Of a DNA stretch of 64,000 nucleotides, positions 33,616-43,070 are shown in pieces. The DNA comes from Pseudonocardia autotrophica (GTDB lineage Bacteria > Actinomycetota > Actinomycetes > Mycobacteriales > Pseudonocardiaceae). The DNA lies in contig NZ_AP018920.1 of assembly GCF_003945385.1 (NCBI RefSeq), positions 2,604,001 to 2,668,000 on the forward strand. The letters are read 5' to 3'. Made by a program: the position numbers and the translations under genes. The first letter of the stretch is position 1, and each line of letters opens with the position of its first letter. The notes under the pieces are model-generated. The model was not told where the DNA came from. It worked only from the letters and a program-made list of their open reading frames with translations, and made no database searches.

Positions 33616-34464
33616 ATGTCTGAACGCGCCCCCACCGACACGAACGGCGTGCACGGTCGAGATCCGCACCCACTGCGGGGTCGCACCGTGCTCGTCACCG
33701 GCGCCGGTCGACGGGGCGGGATCGGCCACGCGATCGCGAGCCTGGCGGCCTCCTACGGCGCGAGCACCGTCCTGCATCACTTCCAGCCTCATGACGAGGC
33801 CCAGGAGTGGGGTGCCGACGATCTCGATGCCGTCGTCGAATCGGTCCGGCGCCACGCCCTCGACGACGCCGTCGTTGCGGAGATCAGTGCTGATCTCGCT
33901 GACCCCCACGGACCCGCGCGCCTCATGGTTGCCGCTGCCGAACTGGTCGGGCACGTCGATGTGCTGGTCTGCAATCATGCGCTGACCGGGGAGGACGGGC
34001 CGCTGGGTGGCGTCACGGCGGAGCAGCTGGATGCCCACTGGGCGGTCGACGCACGTTCGTCGATCCTGCTCGCGCAAGCCTTCGTCCAGCAGCACGACGG
34101 CCGGCCCGGTGGCTCGATCGTCTTCATGACCTCCGGTCAGGAGCTCGGGCCGCTGCCGGGGGAGATCGCCTACGCAGCGGCCAAGGCGGCGATGGCCGGG
34201 ATCACCACGACGATCGCGGACGAGCTCGCCGACCTCGGTATCCGCGTGAACACCGTGAACCCCGGTCCGGTCGACACCGGATACCTGACCGACGACATGT
34301 GGCGGCTCGTCGCGCCGATGTTCCCCTTCGGTCGCTACGGACGTCCGGACGACCCGGCCCGGTTGATCGTCTGGCTCGCCACCGACGAAGCCGCCTGGAT
34401 CACCGGACAGACGATCAACACCGAAGGAGGGTTCGGGCGTTGGCGGCCCCGTGGTCCCTCCTGA
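33616..34464 (+). CDS. SDR-family oxidoreductase (copy 2)
   Basis: 282 residues. TGAGRRGGIGHA cofactor motif, catalytic Ser in MTSGQELG and YAAAKAA. It is a close paralogue of the SDR at 22.2 kb through the whole length, including WAVDAR, MFPFGR and PDDPARLI, while the surrounding genes differ. ATG 33616 with GGAGAC upstream. Substrate unknown. Followed after 220 bp by a LysE-type exporter on the same strand. Confidence 0.91.
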   Translation: MSERAPTDTNGVHGRDPHPLRGRTVLVTGAGRRGGIGHAIASLAASYGASTVLHHFQPHDEAQEWGADDLDAVVESVRRHALDDAVVAEISADLADPHGPARLMVAAAELVGHVDVLVCNHALTGEDGPLGGVTAEQLDAHWAVDARSSILLAQAFVQQHDGRPGGSIVFMTSGQELGPLPGEIAYAAAKAAMAGITTTIADELADLGIRVNTVNPGPVDTGYLTDDMWRLVAPMFPFGRYGRPDDPARLIVWLATDEAAWITGQTINTEGGFGRWRPRGPS

Positions 34465-34684
34465 CCTTGCTGTCCCTCGGCCGGACCGCGATTCACCGGA
34501 CGTCTGGCCGTGCAGCTCGCGTCCCACAGCCCTGGAAGTGGCCATCGAGGGCCACGTGACGCGGCGGAGTCGGCCCTGCTGCGAGCGCCAGATCGCCGGA
34601 CACCGCTCTCCCGGCCCATCGACAGGGCCGCGCGACGTGTGCTGATCTGACGACGGTTGCTCGACGAAAGCGAGGGAGGTCTCG

Positions 34685-35326
34685 GTGTCCGGAACGGCCC
34701 TCGCGACCTGGACCGTGGTCGCGCTGCTCGGCGTCATGACTCCCGGAATCGACACGAAGCTGGTCCTCCGGCACACGATCCTCGGCGGAGGGCGCAGCGG
34801 CCTGGCCGTCGTCGGCGGCATCGCGGCGGGCTGCCTGGTGTGGGCCGGCGCGAGCCTCGCCGGCCTCACCGCCCTGCTCGCGGCCTCGACCGTTGCCTAC
34901 GACATCGTGCGCATCGCCGGAGCCTGCTACCTCGTGTGGCTCGGCCTCTCGGCGATCTGGAAGACGCTGCCCCGGAATCGAACCGCGACCGGCGACAGGC
35001 TGGACGCGGTCGACGTGAACGGGCTGACCGTCCGCAGCGGGCTGCGGGCCGGGTTCTTCACCAACCTGTTGAATCCGAAGGTCGGGGTGTTCTACATCAG
35101 CTTGCTGCCCCAGTTCATGCCCGTGGGGCCGGCGGCCACAGCATGGGGTGCCCTGCTGGTCGCGATCCATCTGGCCGTCAGCTTCGTCTGGTACCCGGCT
35201 CTGATCGCGATCGCGGCACGGGTGCGCGGAGTTCTGCTGCGTGACCGGGTACGCGCAGGGCTCGAGCGCGTCACCGCCGTGGTCCTGATCGGCGTCGGCG
35301 TCCGGCTCGCCACGGAGTCCCGGTAG
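34685..35326 (+). CDS. LysE/RhtB-family amino-acid exporter
   Basis: 213 residues with six hydrophobic segments. The family opening TPGIDTKLVLRHTILGGGRSGLAVVGGIAAG and FFTNLLNPKVGVFYISLLPQF are typical of RhtB/LysE translocators, which export amino acids or homoserine-lactone-like compounds. GTG 34685 has GGAGG at about 34675. No Lrp/LysG regulator is adjacent. Confidence 0.9.
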   Translation: MSGTALATWTVVALLGVMTPGIDTKLVLRHTILGGGRSGLAVVGGIAAGCLVWAGASLAGLTALLAASTVAYDIVRIAGACYLVWLGLSAIWKTLPRNRTATGDRLDAVDVNGLTVRSGLRAGFFTNLLNPKVGVFYISLLPQFMPVGPAATAWGALLVAIHLAVSFVWYPALIAIAARVRGVLLRDRVRAGLERVTAVVLIGVGVRLATESR

Positions 35327-35525
35327 CGCCGTGTCTCGGAACTGCGGCTCCTAGCCTGTCGGCGCAACGGTCTCACTCGTCCGCCTGCTGACGCCTCGGG
35401 GTGAGGCATGCGTTGGGGTCTCACCTGACGTGGTCGTGCCACTCCGATGCCTGATACCGGCGTATAGCGCTGGCTGAATACGGTTCCGAGGGACACGCTC
35501 CCCAGCGTCGAGTCGGGAGCGCGCG

Positions 35526-36005
35526 TTGGCAGGCAAGGGTGGCCGCAGCAAGTTCAGGGAGCTCGGGGCGCTCGCCCTCATGGCCGGCATCCTCTACGTC
35601 GTAGTCGATCCCCTCTACGGGCCGGTGATCTACACCCTGCTCGCATGCAGTCTTCTGATGATCTGGGTCCTGTTCATCATGCCGACCAAGTGCGGCTACG
35701 ACCTCGGTCCGCGAGGGTGCGCCAATCCGGTTCGAGGGAAGCTCAACGGCTGCCACTACCACGACGACCTCAAGCGCGACGCGCTCTTCGCCGCGATGCG
35801 GATGCGTAATCCCGGCCAGTACTTCCGGGTCAAGTGGAACGACGGTTCCACTCCCAGGGGGCGCACCTGGGGTGCCGCCTCGATTCCGCCGTCGTCGGCT
35901 GTGGAACGGTCGAATGCCCGGCAAGGGAGTTACGACATGGTGATGTTGTTGATCACCGCCATCGGATCGGTGGCAGGTGTGCTGGCGCTCTTTCTCGCGG
36001 ACTGA
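35526..36005 (+). CDS. Membrane-anchored Cys/His-rich hypothetical protein
   Basis: 159 residues from TTG 35526 (GGGAGCG site). Two N-terminal hydrophobic segments (LGALALMAGILYVVV, IYTLLACSLLMIWVLFIM) are followed by a compact CGYDLGPRGC...GCHYHDD motif (Cys/His spacing like a zinc knuckle), a basic region and a C-terminal TM segment (VMLLITAIGSVAGVLALFLAD). No family recognised. A GCCTGCC/GGCAGGC hairpin near 36018-36048 could terminate it. Confidence 0.62.
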   Translation: MAGKGGRSKFRELGALALMAGILYVVVDPLYGPVIYTLLACSLLMIWVLFIMPTKCGYDLGPRGCANPVRGKLNGCHYHDDLKRDALFAAMRMRNPGQYFRVKWNDGSTPRGRTWGAASIPPSSAVERSNARQGSYDMVMLLITAIGSVAGVLALFLAD

Positions 36006-36118
36006 GGACGACGACGGCGCCTGCCTCCCGGCCACGCACGGCAGGCTTCGTCGTCCGGCGCTCAGCGCCCCGGTGGGGGAGTCCTCGCCACACCGATGGC
36101 CGGGGCGGGGGCGAAAAT

Positions 36119-37363
36119 CTATTCCACGCGGCGGCCGGGTCGCTCGGTCTCCTGCCGCATTCGTGGCGAGTCGGGGACCACCAGGTCCAGCGGCGGGACG
36201 GGGTAGTCCGAGGCCGGTTCGACCGGCGGCGGCTCCGTCTGCCGGTCGGGCAGCAGGAGCGCCACCACCGCGACGACGCTGAGCGCGAACCCGATCAGCG
36301 ACAGCAGCAGTACATAGTTGTCCGAACCGGTGCCGAGGAAGGCGCGGATGCCGAAGATCGCGACGATCCAGACCAGCATCACCGGGACCAGGACCTTCCA
36401 GCCCAGCTTCATGAACTGGTCGTAGCGGAACCGGGGCAGGGTCCCGCGCAGCCAGATGAACATGAACAGGAACAGCAGGGTCTTCAGGATGAAGGCCACG
36501 AACTGCATCCAGCCGTACTCGTTGAGGAAGCTCAACGGCCACGGCCACATCCCGCCACCGAGGAACAGCGTCACCGCCATCGCCGAGACGGTCACCATGT
36601 TCACGTACTCGGCGAGGAAGAACAGCGCGAACTTCAGCGACGAGTACTCGGTGTGGAAACCGCCGACCAGCTCGGACTCGGCCTCGGGCAGGTCGAACGG
36701 CGCCCGGTTGGTCTCGCCGACCATCGCGATCACGAACACCACGAAGCTCGGGAACAGCAGCCAGACGTACCAGCCCTGTGCCTGTGCCCCGACGATCGTC
36801 GCGGTGGACAGCGACCCGGCGTAGAGCACCACACCGACCACGGCCAGACCGAGCGCGATCTCGTAGGAGATGACCTGGGCGGCCGAGCGCAGCGAGCCCA
36901 GCAGCGAGTACGGCGAGCCGGACGCCCAGCCACCGAGCACGATGCCGTAGACACCGATCGAGGAGCAGGCCAACACCACCAGCACGCCGACCGGGACGTC
37001 GACCAGCTGCAGCACCGTCTGCTGCCCGAAGATCGTGACCTCACCGCCGAACGGGATCACCGACAGGGCCACGAACGCCGGGATCGTGGAGATGATCGGG
37101 GCGATGAAGTAGACCTTCTTGTCGGCCATCGCCGGCATGATGTCTTCCTTGAACGCCAGCTTCAGCGCGTCGGCGAGGCTCTGCAGCCAGCCACCGGGGC
37201 CGGTCCGATTCGGACCGGGCCGGTGCTGCATCCGGCCGACGGCCTTGCGCTCCCACACGATCATGAACATGGTCAGGAGCAGGCCGAGCACGAACAGTCC
37301 GACGACCTTGGTCAGGATCAGCCAGATCGGGTCGTCGGCCAGCAGCTGTTGGGCCGGGGTCAT
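36119..37363 (-). CDS. nuoH: NADH-quinone oxidoreductase subunit H, orphan copy
   Basis: 414-residue complex I subunit H, with eight or more TM helices and the quinone-site region. Hallmarks: [64 protein letters not shown], and a Pro-rich acidic tail typical of actinobacteria. It is complete, but no other nuo gene lies within the window; H is usually between nuoG and nuoI. ATG 37363 overlaps a TetR gene stop (ATGA), placing it under that regulator. It could substitute for or modify the main complex; this is inference. Confidence 0.95.
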   Translation of the reverse strand: MTPAQQLLADDPIWLILTKVVGLFVLGLLLTMFMIVWERKAVGRMQHRPGPNRTGPGGWLQSLADALKLAFKEDIMPAMADKKVYFIAPIISTIPAFVALSVIPFGGEVTIFGQQTVLQLVDVPVGVLVVLACSSIGVYGIVLGGWASGSPYSLLGSLRSAAQVISYEIALGLAVVGVVLYAGSLSTATIVGAQAQGWYVWLLFPSFVVFVIAMVGETNRAPFDLPEAESELVGGFHTEYSSLKFALFFLAEYVNMVTVSAMAVTLFLGGGMWPWPLSFLNEYGWMQFVAFILKTLLFLFMFIWLRGTLPRFRYDQFMKLGWKVLVPVMLVWIVAIFGIRAFLGTGSDNYVLLLSLIGFALSVVAVVALLLPDRQTEPPPVEPASDYPVPPLDLVVPDSPRMRQETERPGRRVE

Positions 37364-37974
37364 GTCCGTAGCGCCCGACCGAACGTCGCGACGTGCTCGT
37401 CGATGTGGTGCTCGACATCCACGTCGGGGGAGACCGCGACCAGCTCCATGAGGCCGTTGAGCGCGTGGCGCAGGGTGAGCGCCATCAGGTGGACGTCGAA
37501 CTGCCGGAACTGCCCGGCCTCCTGTCCCGCGGCGAGGATCTGCCCGACCACGTCCAGCTCGAGATCGTGAACGTCGACGCCGTAGCGTCGAGACCCGTCC
37601 GGTCGCCGGTGGCTCGCCCAGATCTCCCCGGAGGCGAGGACGGCCGTCGGGTGCTGCACCGCGAACCGCGCGTTGCCCTCGATGAGTCCGGTGATCTGCC
37701 CCGCCGGATCCTCGTGCGCCACGACGAACGGTTCGATGAACTCGCCGGCCCGCCGGAACACGTCGCTGAAGACAGCTTCGATCAGCTCGTCCCGGTCGGC
37801 GAAGTGATACGAGATCATCCGGGTGCTGGACACGCCGGCGCGGTCGGCGATCCGCGCGAACGACGCTGACGACAGCCCGACCTCGGCGATCACCTCCATC
37901 GTCGCAGCGATCAGCTGCTGACGCCGGGCTTCCTGCGTCACGCTCCGGTCGTCGGTCCTGCTTGTTACTCGCAC
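37360..37974 (-). CDS. TetR-family regulator upstream of orphan nuoH
   Basis: 204 residues. The HTH region [36 protein letters not shown] is at about 30-70, followed by a helical ligand domain. GTG 37974 is the start, 9 nt downstream of an 18-bp palindrome, so the mRNA may be leaderless or have a very short leader. Coupled to nuoH by ATGA, it probably represses both genes. Confidence 0.9.
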   Translation of the reverse strand: MRVTSRTDDRSVTQEARRQQLIAATMEVIAEVGLSSASFARIADRAGVSSTRMISYHFADRDELIEAVFSDVFRRAGEFIEPFVVAHEDPAGQITGLIEGNARFAVQHPTAVLASGEIWASHRRPDGSRRYGVDVHDLELDVVGQILAAGQEAGQFRQFDVHLMALTLRHALNGLMELVAVSPDVDVEHHIDEHVATFGRALRT

Positions 37975-37983
37975 AGGTCAATT

Positions 37984-38001
37984 ATTACTGAGCTGAGTAA
38001 T
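37984..38001. promoter_or_regulatory. 18-bp palindromic operator of the TetR-nuoH unit
   Basis: ATTACTGAGCTGAGTAAT is symmetric at 16 of 18 positions and ends 9 bp upstream of the TetR GTG at 37974. Typical autoregulatory position. Confidence 0.75.
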
Positions 38002-38044
38002 CGTGTCCATCGAGAAGTGCGCTCGGGCCGGGTGCGACCCGCCG

Positions 38045-39253
38045 TTACGGGCACCACCCGTCGGACGCATCGGCGTCGGTCGGCCAGGTGCGCGGGCCGT
38101 CGGGGTCATCGAGCCATACCCGGCGGCCACCGGGGACGACGGTGATCCCGAAGCGGGTCCGGTCCGGGGCGCCGAGCGCGAGCCACTGGTCATGGGCGTC
38201 CTCGATCAGATCCCACAGCTGCCGGGGCCCTGCCTGCTCGACCTGGTCGGTGGCGGGATCGCGGTAGGCCCATGACCCGTCGGGGTGTACGAGCCACTGC
38301 ACGGTGCCGTCGTCACGGTGCAAGGTCACGCGGGCGATGCCCGGGTACCGCAGAGCGGCGAGCACGGCCCAGCCGGGAGCGCGATCGGGGACGATCGCGG
38401 GGAGGCGCGCTGTCCGCGTCCGCCCGTCGGGGCCGGTCGCGGCGGCCCGCAGCAGCTCGTCGATCCGCGTCGGGACCTCGGTGCGGGTGGGCATGAAGTG
38501 CGCGTCGTCGGGCGTGAGGTGCCCGTGTGCCGCACCGTGGTCGTCGACGACCAGACGCACCATGATCCCGGCCCCGAGGCCGTCGTTCAGGCTGGCGACG
38601 ATGATGCCGCCGGGCCGGGTCTGGGCAACCCAGGCCGGCGGGACCGCCGTCGTCCCGTAGGTCGCGATGACTCGATCGAACGGCGCCCGCTCCGGCACAC
38701 CGGCGGCCCCGTCGCCGACGGCCAGGCTGGGCCGGAGCCCCTGTTCGTACAGGACGTGGCGGGCGTACTCGGCAACGACGGGGTCGTACTCGACGCTGGT
38801 GACCAGGTCGGCTCCGAGGCGGTGGCACAGCAGCGCCGTGTTGTAACCGGTGCCCGTGCCGAGCTCGAGGACCTGGTGCCCGTCTGCGATGTCGAGGGAT
38901 TCGAGCATGCCGGCCATCAGGCTCGGCTGGGAGCTCGACGACGTCACGGTCCCGAGGACCGGCCCGTGGTCACGGGCGTGGTCCCAGCGGGTGTCGTCGG
39001 CGTCGAGCTGGGTCGTGATCGCCTGATCGTCGTAGACGAGGTCGAGCCATCGCGGATCGTCGGAGCCGATGGCCTGGTGAGCGCTGCGGTCGGAGGTGAA
39101 ACCGAACGCCCGCGGCACATACAGATGCCGCGGCACCGTCTCGAAGGCGACGCGCCACTCAGGGCTCCGCAGCCAGCCGCCGTCGGCCAGGGTCCCGGCG
39201 AGATCCCGGCGCCGGGCATGGGTGGGGTCGGGGCCCATCGGCTCGGATCTCAT
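38045..39253 (-). CDS. PIMT-like methyltransferase of an ATP-grasp peptide-maturation system
   Basis: 402 residues. N-terminal PRHLYVPRAFGF and the SAM-binding motif VLELGTGTGYNTALLCHRLG resemble protein-L-isoaspartate O-methyltransferase; a C-terminal extension (about 240-402, with LVHPDGSWAYRDP and WLDDPDGPR) is characteristic of the methyltransferases encoded with ATP-grasp RiPP maturases. ATG 39253 overlaps the ATP-grasp remnant stop (ATGA) with a GGGAG site. Its own coding frame is intact although its partner is broken. Confidence 0.85.
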   Translation of the reverse strand: MRSEPMGPDPTHARRRDLAGTLADGGWLRSPEWRVAFETVPRHLYVPRAFGFTSDRSAHQAIGSDDPRWLDLVYDDQAITTQLDADDTRWDHARDHGPVLGTVTSSSSQPSLMAGMLESLDIADGHQVLELGTGTGYNTALLCHRLGADLVTSVEYDPVVAEYARHVLYEQGLRPSLAVGDGAAGVPERAPFDRVIATYGTTAVPPAWVAQTRPGGIIVASLNDGLGAGIMVRLVVDDHGAAHGHLTPDDAHFMPTRTEVPTRIDELLRAAATGPDGRTRTARLPAIVPDRAPGWAVLAALRYPGIARVTLHRDDGTVQWLVHPDGSWAYRDPATDQVEQAGPRQLWDLIEDAHDQWLALGAPDRTRFGITVVPGGRRVWLDDPDGPRTWPTDADASDGWCP

Positions 39254-39726
39254 CGCTGCTCCCGGGTCAGGGCGTCGGCGATCGCGGAGACTATCGGGGC
39301 CCCGGTGGCATCTTCGAGCCACGCCCACTGCCCGTTGGGGTTCACCTCGAGAAACGTCCATCGCTCGTCGTGGTCGACGACGAAGTCGATCGCGGCGAAC
39401 CGCAGATCGAGCGCGGCCATCAGCGTCGTCACCGCAGCGCGGACGTCGTCGGCGACCTCGACGAGGCTGTAGCGCAGGCTCGGGTAGTCGCGGCGCCAGT
39501 CCTGCTGCGCAGCGACGGACCCGGCGTCTATCCGGACCGCGAACATCGCCGTGTCCACGACGGTCAGCCGGATCTCGTACTGCTTGGCCACCCACGCCTG
39601 GAACAGGTGCGCGGTCCCGGTGACGCTGTCGTCGATCTCGTCGGCGGTGACCCGGTTGGTGTAGGTCAGCTTGTGCGACCGCCACGTCCCGGGTTCCCGG
39701 CCGGAATATGGGACATCGCGCCGCAG
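39250..39726 (-). pseudogene. Truncated ATP-grasp peptide maturase
   Basis: Only the C-terminal ~158 residues of an ATP-grasp ligase remain: SHKLTYTNRV, VAKQYEIRLTVVDTAMFAVRI, AIDFVVDHDERWTFLEVNPNGQWAWLE with the metal-binding Glu/Asn of the active site. Family members run to roughly 300 or more residues. The frame meets a TAA at 39727-39729 and an unrelated oxidoreductase gene starts at 39738, so the N-terminal half and any precursor peptide gene are gone. GTG 39591 could start a short product. Confidence 0.82.
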
Positions 39727-39737
39727 TTACTTGCACC

Positions 39738-40757
39738 ATGAAGAAGATTGGGTTCCTGTCCTTCGGGCACTGGTCCCCGTCCCCGCAGTCCGAGGCGCGC
39801 TCGGCGTCCGACACGCTGTTGCAGTCGATCGAGCTCGCCGTGGCGGCGGAGGAGCTCGGCGCCGACGGTGCCTACTTCCGGGTGCACCACTTCGCCCGGC
39901 AGCTCGCCTCGCCGTTCCCGCTGTTGTCCGCGGCCGCCGCCCGGACCAGCCGGATCGAGCTCGGCACCGGTGTCATCGACATGCGCTACGAGAACCCGCT
40001 GTACATGGCGGAGGACGCCGGCGCCGCCGACCTGATCTCCGGCGGCCGCCTCCAGCTGGGGCTGAGCCGCGGATCCCCGGAGCAGGTCATCGACGGGTAC
40101 CGCTACTTCGGGTTCGAGCCTGCCGAGGGCTCGACCGACGCGGACATGGCGCGCGAGCACACCCGCCAGTTCTTCGAGGGGATCGGTGGTGAGGGGTTCG
40201 CCCGGCCGAACCCGCGTCCGATGTTCCCCAACCCGCCCGGGCTGCTGCGGATCGAGCCGCACTCACCGGGCCTGCGGGACCGGATCTGGTGGGGCGCCGG
40301 AAGCAGGGCGACCGCGGAGTGGACCGCCGAGCGCGGGATGAACCTGATGAGCTCGACGCTGCTCACCGAGGACACCGGCGTGCCGTTCCACCAGCTGCAG
40401 GCCGAGCAGATCCACCGTTTCCGGGCGGCCTGGGACGCGGCCGGGCACCAGCGCGAGCCCCGGGTCTCGGTCAGCCGCAGCATCTTCCCGATCGTCAACG
40501 ACCTCGATCGGCAGTTCTTCTGGCGGGATCGGCACAGCACCGACCAGGTCGGTCACATCGACGGCGGCGAAGCCCGGTTCGGGCGCACCTACGCGGGTGA
40601 GCCGGACAAGCTCGTCGCGGAGCTGGCCGAGGACGAGGCGATCGCCGCGGCGGACACGCTGCTGCTGACCGTCCCCAACCAGCTGGGTGTCGACTACAAC
40701 GCGCACGTGATCGAGAGCGTGCTCACCCACCTGGCGCCGGAGCTGGGCTGGCGCTGA
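39738..40757 (+). CDS. LLM-class flavin-dependent oxidoreductase
   Basis: 339-residue luciferase-like monooxygenase: KIGFLSFGHWSPSP, ELAVAAEELGADGAYFRVHHFARQL, ELGTGVIDMRYENPLYMAEDAGAADLISGGRLQLGLSRGSPE. It is of the FMN-type LLM subgroup by its RVHHFA pattern. ATG 39738 is used; it lies right at the truncated ATP-grasp end, so its promoter region must overlap the remnant. Physiological substrate unknown. Confidence 0.92.
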   Translation: MKKIGFLSFGHWSPSPQSEARSASDTLLQSIELAVAAEELGADGAYFRVHHFARQLASPFPLLSAAAARTSRIELGTGVIDMRYENPLYMAEDAGAADLISGGRLQLGLSRGSPEQVIDGYRYFGFEPAEGSTDADMAREHTRQFFEGIGGEGFARPNPRPMFPNPPGLLRIEPHSPGLRDRIWWGAGSRATAEWTAERGMNLMSSTLLTEDTGVPFHQLQAEQIHRFRAAWDAAGHQREPRVSVSRSIFPIVNDLDRQFFWRDRHSTDQVGHIDGGEARFGRTYAGEPDKLVAELAEDEAIAAADTLLLTVPNQLGVDYNAHVIESVLTHLAPELGWR

Positions 40758-40866
40758 TCGGGGGGATGGCACCGGTCGGTGCCGGAGGGGACGGTCCGGG
40801 CCCAAGGGGAGATTCCACGGGAAATCCTGATGACCGTCCCCGTCCCCGGGCGCCACAGTTGCGGGC

Positions 40867-41136
40867 ATGACCATGGACGCGACCCAGGGGCCGGCCGGCG
40901 TGTGGGAGCTCCGGATCGGTGTGTTCTGCACGACGGAGCAGGCCGAGCAGCTGACCGAGAAGATCCAGCTGATGCTCTGCCCGGATCCGATGCACCGACC
41001 CCCGTGCCCGATCCCGTGGTCGTCGGCGCACTGGCAACTCGATGACCAGGAGGCCGCCGAGAACTACCCGGAGCTGATCGAACAGGCGCGGATCGAGCAG
41101 CCACCCGGCGGGCCGGTCCCGGCGCCGGGGGAGTAG
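40867..41136 (+). CDS. Small hypothetical protein
   Basis: 89 residues: VWELRIGVFCTTEQAEQLTEKIQLMLCPDP, then a Pro-rich stretch with two or three cysteines and an acidic C-terminus. No family recognised; no signal or TM segment. ATG 40867 has no clear ribosome-binding site. Convergent with mraY. Confidence 0.6.
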   Translation: MTMDATQGPAGVWELRIGVFCTTEQAEQLTEKIQLMLCPDPMHRPPCPIPWSSAHWQLDDQEAAENYPELIEQARIEQPPGGPVPAPGE

Positions 41137-41142
41137 CCGGGC

Positions 41143-42216
41143 TCACGCTCCGACGAGACCGAACCACTCGTTGAAGAAGACCCCGAGGCCGAGAGCTGCG
41201 CAGATGACCCCCAGCAGCCAGAACCGGATGATCACCGTGGTCTCGGCCCACCCGCCGAGCTCGAAGTGGTGGTGGAACGGCGCCATCCGGAACATCCGCC
41301 GTTTGACCGTGCGGAACACCAGGATCTGCAGCGACACCGACAACACCTCGACGACGAAGACCCCGCCGATCACCAGCAGCAACAGCTCGGTGCGCGTGAC
41401 GATCGACAGGCCGGCCAGCAGGCCGCCGAGTGCGAGCGAACCGGTATCGCCCATGAAGATCCCGGCCGGGGCGGCGTTCCACCACAGGAAACCGATACAG
41501 GCACCCATCGCGGCGGCGGCGACCACGGCGACGTCGAGCGGATCGCGGACCTCGTAGCAGCCGGCGGCCGCGCCGGCCGAGCAGTCGTTGCGGAACTGCC
41601 AGAAGCTGATGATCACGTACACCCCGAGCACCAGGGCCGAGCTGCCGGCGGCCAGCCCGTCGAGGCCGTCGGTCAGGTTCACCGCGTTCGACCAGGCGTA
41701 GATGATCACGTTGGCGAGGACCACGAACCCGACCGCGCCGAGCGACCAGAACGCGATGTCCCGCACGAACGACAGGTACGGCGAGCCCGGGGTCGTCCCC
41801 GCACCGTCGGCGAAGCGCAGCGCGAGCACGGCGAAGATCGTCGCGGTGAGGAACTGGCCGATCGTCTTGCCGGTCTTGTTCAGGCCGAGATTGCGTGCCC
41901 GGACGATCCCGATGAAGTCGTCCAGGAACCCTACGATCCCCAGGGCCGTGGTCAGCCCGAGGACCAGCAGCGCCGACGCGGTCATCGGTTCGCGGGTCAC
42001 GGCATGCGCGACGAGGTAGCCCAGCCACAGGGCGAGCAGGATCGCGACGCCACCCATCGTGGGTGTGCCCCGCTTCGACCGGTGGGTCCGCGGGCCCTCC
42101 TCCCGGATCTCCTGGCCCAGGCCTTGGCGGGCGAAGAGCCGGATCAGGTACGGGGTCAGCAGGATCGAGACCGCCAGCGCCACCCCGGCTGCGATGAAGA
42201 CACCCTTCACGGACAC
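41143..42216 (-). CDS. mraY: Phospho-N-acetylmuramoyl-pentapeptide transferase, orphan copy
   Basis: 357 residues, ten or so TM helices. It makes lipid I from UDP-MurNAc-pentapeptide and undecaprenyl phosphate at the inner membrane. Catalytic Asp99-Asp100 in [30 protein letters not shown] and FHHHFE are intact, so it should be active. mraY normally sits in the mur/dcw cluster; here no such gene is in the window. GTG 42216. It could be a second, perhaps drug-resistant, copy or the only copy relocated; this window cannot tell. Confidence 0.95.
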   Translation of the reverse strand: MSVKGVFIAAGVALAVSILLTPYLIRLFARQGLGQEIREEGPRTHRSKRGTPTMGGVAILLALWLGYLVAHAVTREPMTASALLVLGLTTALGIVGFLDDFIGIVRARNLGLNKTGKTIGQFLTATIFAVLALRFADGAGTTPGSPYLSFVRDIAFWSLGAVGFVVLANVIIYAWSNAVNLTDGLDGLAAGSSALVLGVYVIISFWQFRNDCSAGAAAGCYEVRDPLDVAVVAAAAMGACIGFLWWNAAPAGIFMGDTGSLALGGLLAGLSIVTRTELLLLVIGGVFVVEVLSVSLQILVFRTVKRRMFRMAPFHHHFELGGWAETTVIIRFWLLGVICAALGLGVFFNEWFGLVGA

Positions 42217-42389
42217 ACCCCCCGGCGGGGATTCTTCCCTCCACGCAGGTGATCTTGTGAGTGGCCCACGCCAAGTCCGGCGAGGTCCGGGCCTGCACGG
42301 CGCGAACGTGCGGAGCTACCGCGCGGGCTGCCGGTCGGCCGAGCCGGCGTGTGTCATGGTGGTGCACGGCAGGCGGGCGAGGAGGAGCG

Positions 42390-43043
42390 GTGGCGCAGGA
42401 ACGTGGGCCGCGGCGGCGCGATCCGGCTCGCAAGACCCGGATCCTGGGTGCGGCGGCGGAGCTGATCTCCCGCAACGGGTATCACGTGGTCGGGATGGCC
42501 GACATCGGCACCGCGGCCGGCATCGTCGGGTCCGGCATCTACCGCCACTTCCCCAGCAAGGGATCGATCCTGGCGGCCCTGCTCGGGCAGGTCATGGCGA
42601 AGCTGGGGGACGGCGCGTCGGCGATCGTCGAGTCGGCCCCGGACGACCGGGCCGCGGTGACCGAGCTGGTCCGCAATCACGTGCGGGTGGCCGTCCAGGA
42701 CCGCCGCATCCTGCAGGTCTACCACCGCGAGGCGCGCAACCTGCCGGACGACGACCTGCGCAGGCTGCGCCGCTCGCAGCGGCACTACATCGAGGAGTGG
42801 GTGGCGGTCGTCGCGCCGCTGCGTCCGGACCTTCCCGATGCCGAGGTGCGGGTGCTGGTGCACGCCGCGATCGGCAGCGTGCAGAGCATCCTGTTCCACA
42901 ACTCCGGCCTGCCCGTCGACCGGCTGTCCGCGCTGCTCAGCGGCGCCGCGCACGCCGCTCTCGGAGTCGAGCCCGCGGCGGACACGGGCTGCGAGCGGGT
43001 CGCCCATCCCGAGGTCGTCGAGGAGCTCGAAGAGGGCGCGTGA
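42390..43043 (+). CDS. TetR-family regulator divergent from mraY
   Basis: 217 residues from GTG 42390 (GGAGGAG site). HTH: AAAELISRNGYHVVGMADIGTAAGIVGSGIYRHFPSKGSIL, about 20-65, then a helical domain of the KstR2/FadR-like size. Divergent from mraY with 173 bp between starts and convergent with the LLM gene of the Atu-like operon. It might regulate either; I see no clear palindrome in the intergenic DNA. Confidence 0.88.
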   Translation: MAQERGPRRRDPARKTRILGAAAELISRNGYHVVGMADIGTAAGIVGSGIYRHFPSKGSILAALLGQVMAKLGDGASAIVESAPDDRAAVTELVRNHVRVAVQDRRILQVYHREARNLPDDDLRRLRRSQRHYIEEWVAVVAPLRPDLPDAEVRVLVHAAIGSVQSILFHNSGLPVDRLSALLSGAAHAALGVEPAADTGCERVAHPEVVEELEEGA

Positions 43044-43070
43044 CGCGCCGGGCCCGGCCCGGCCGGCCCG

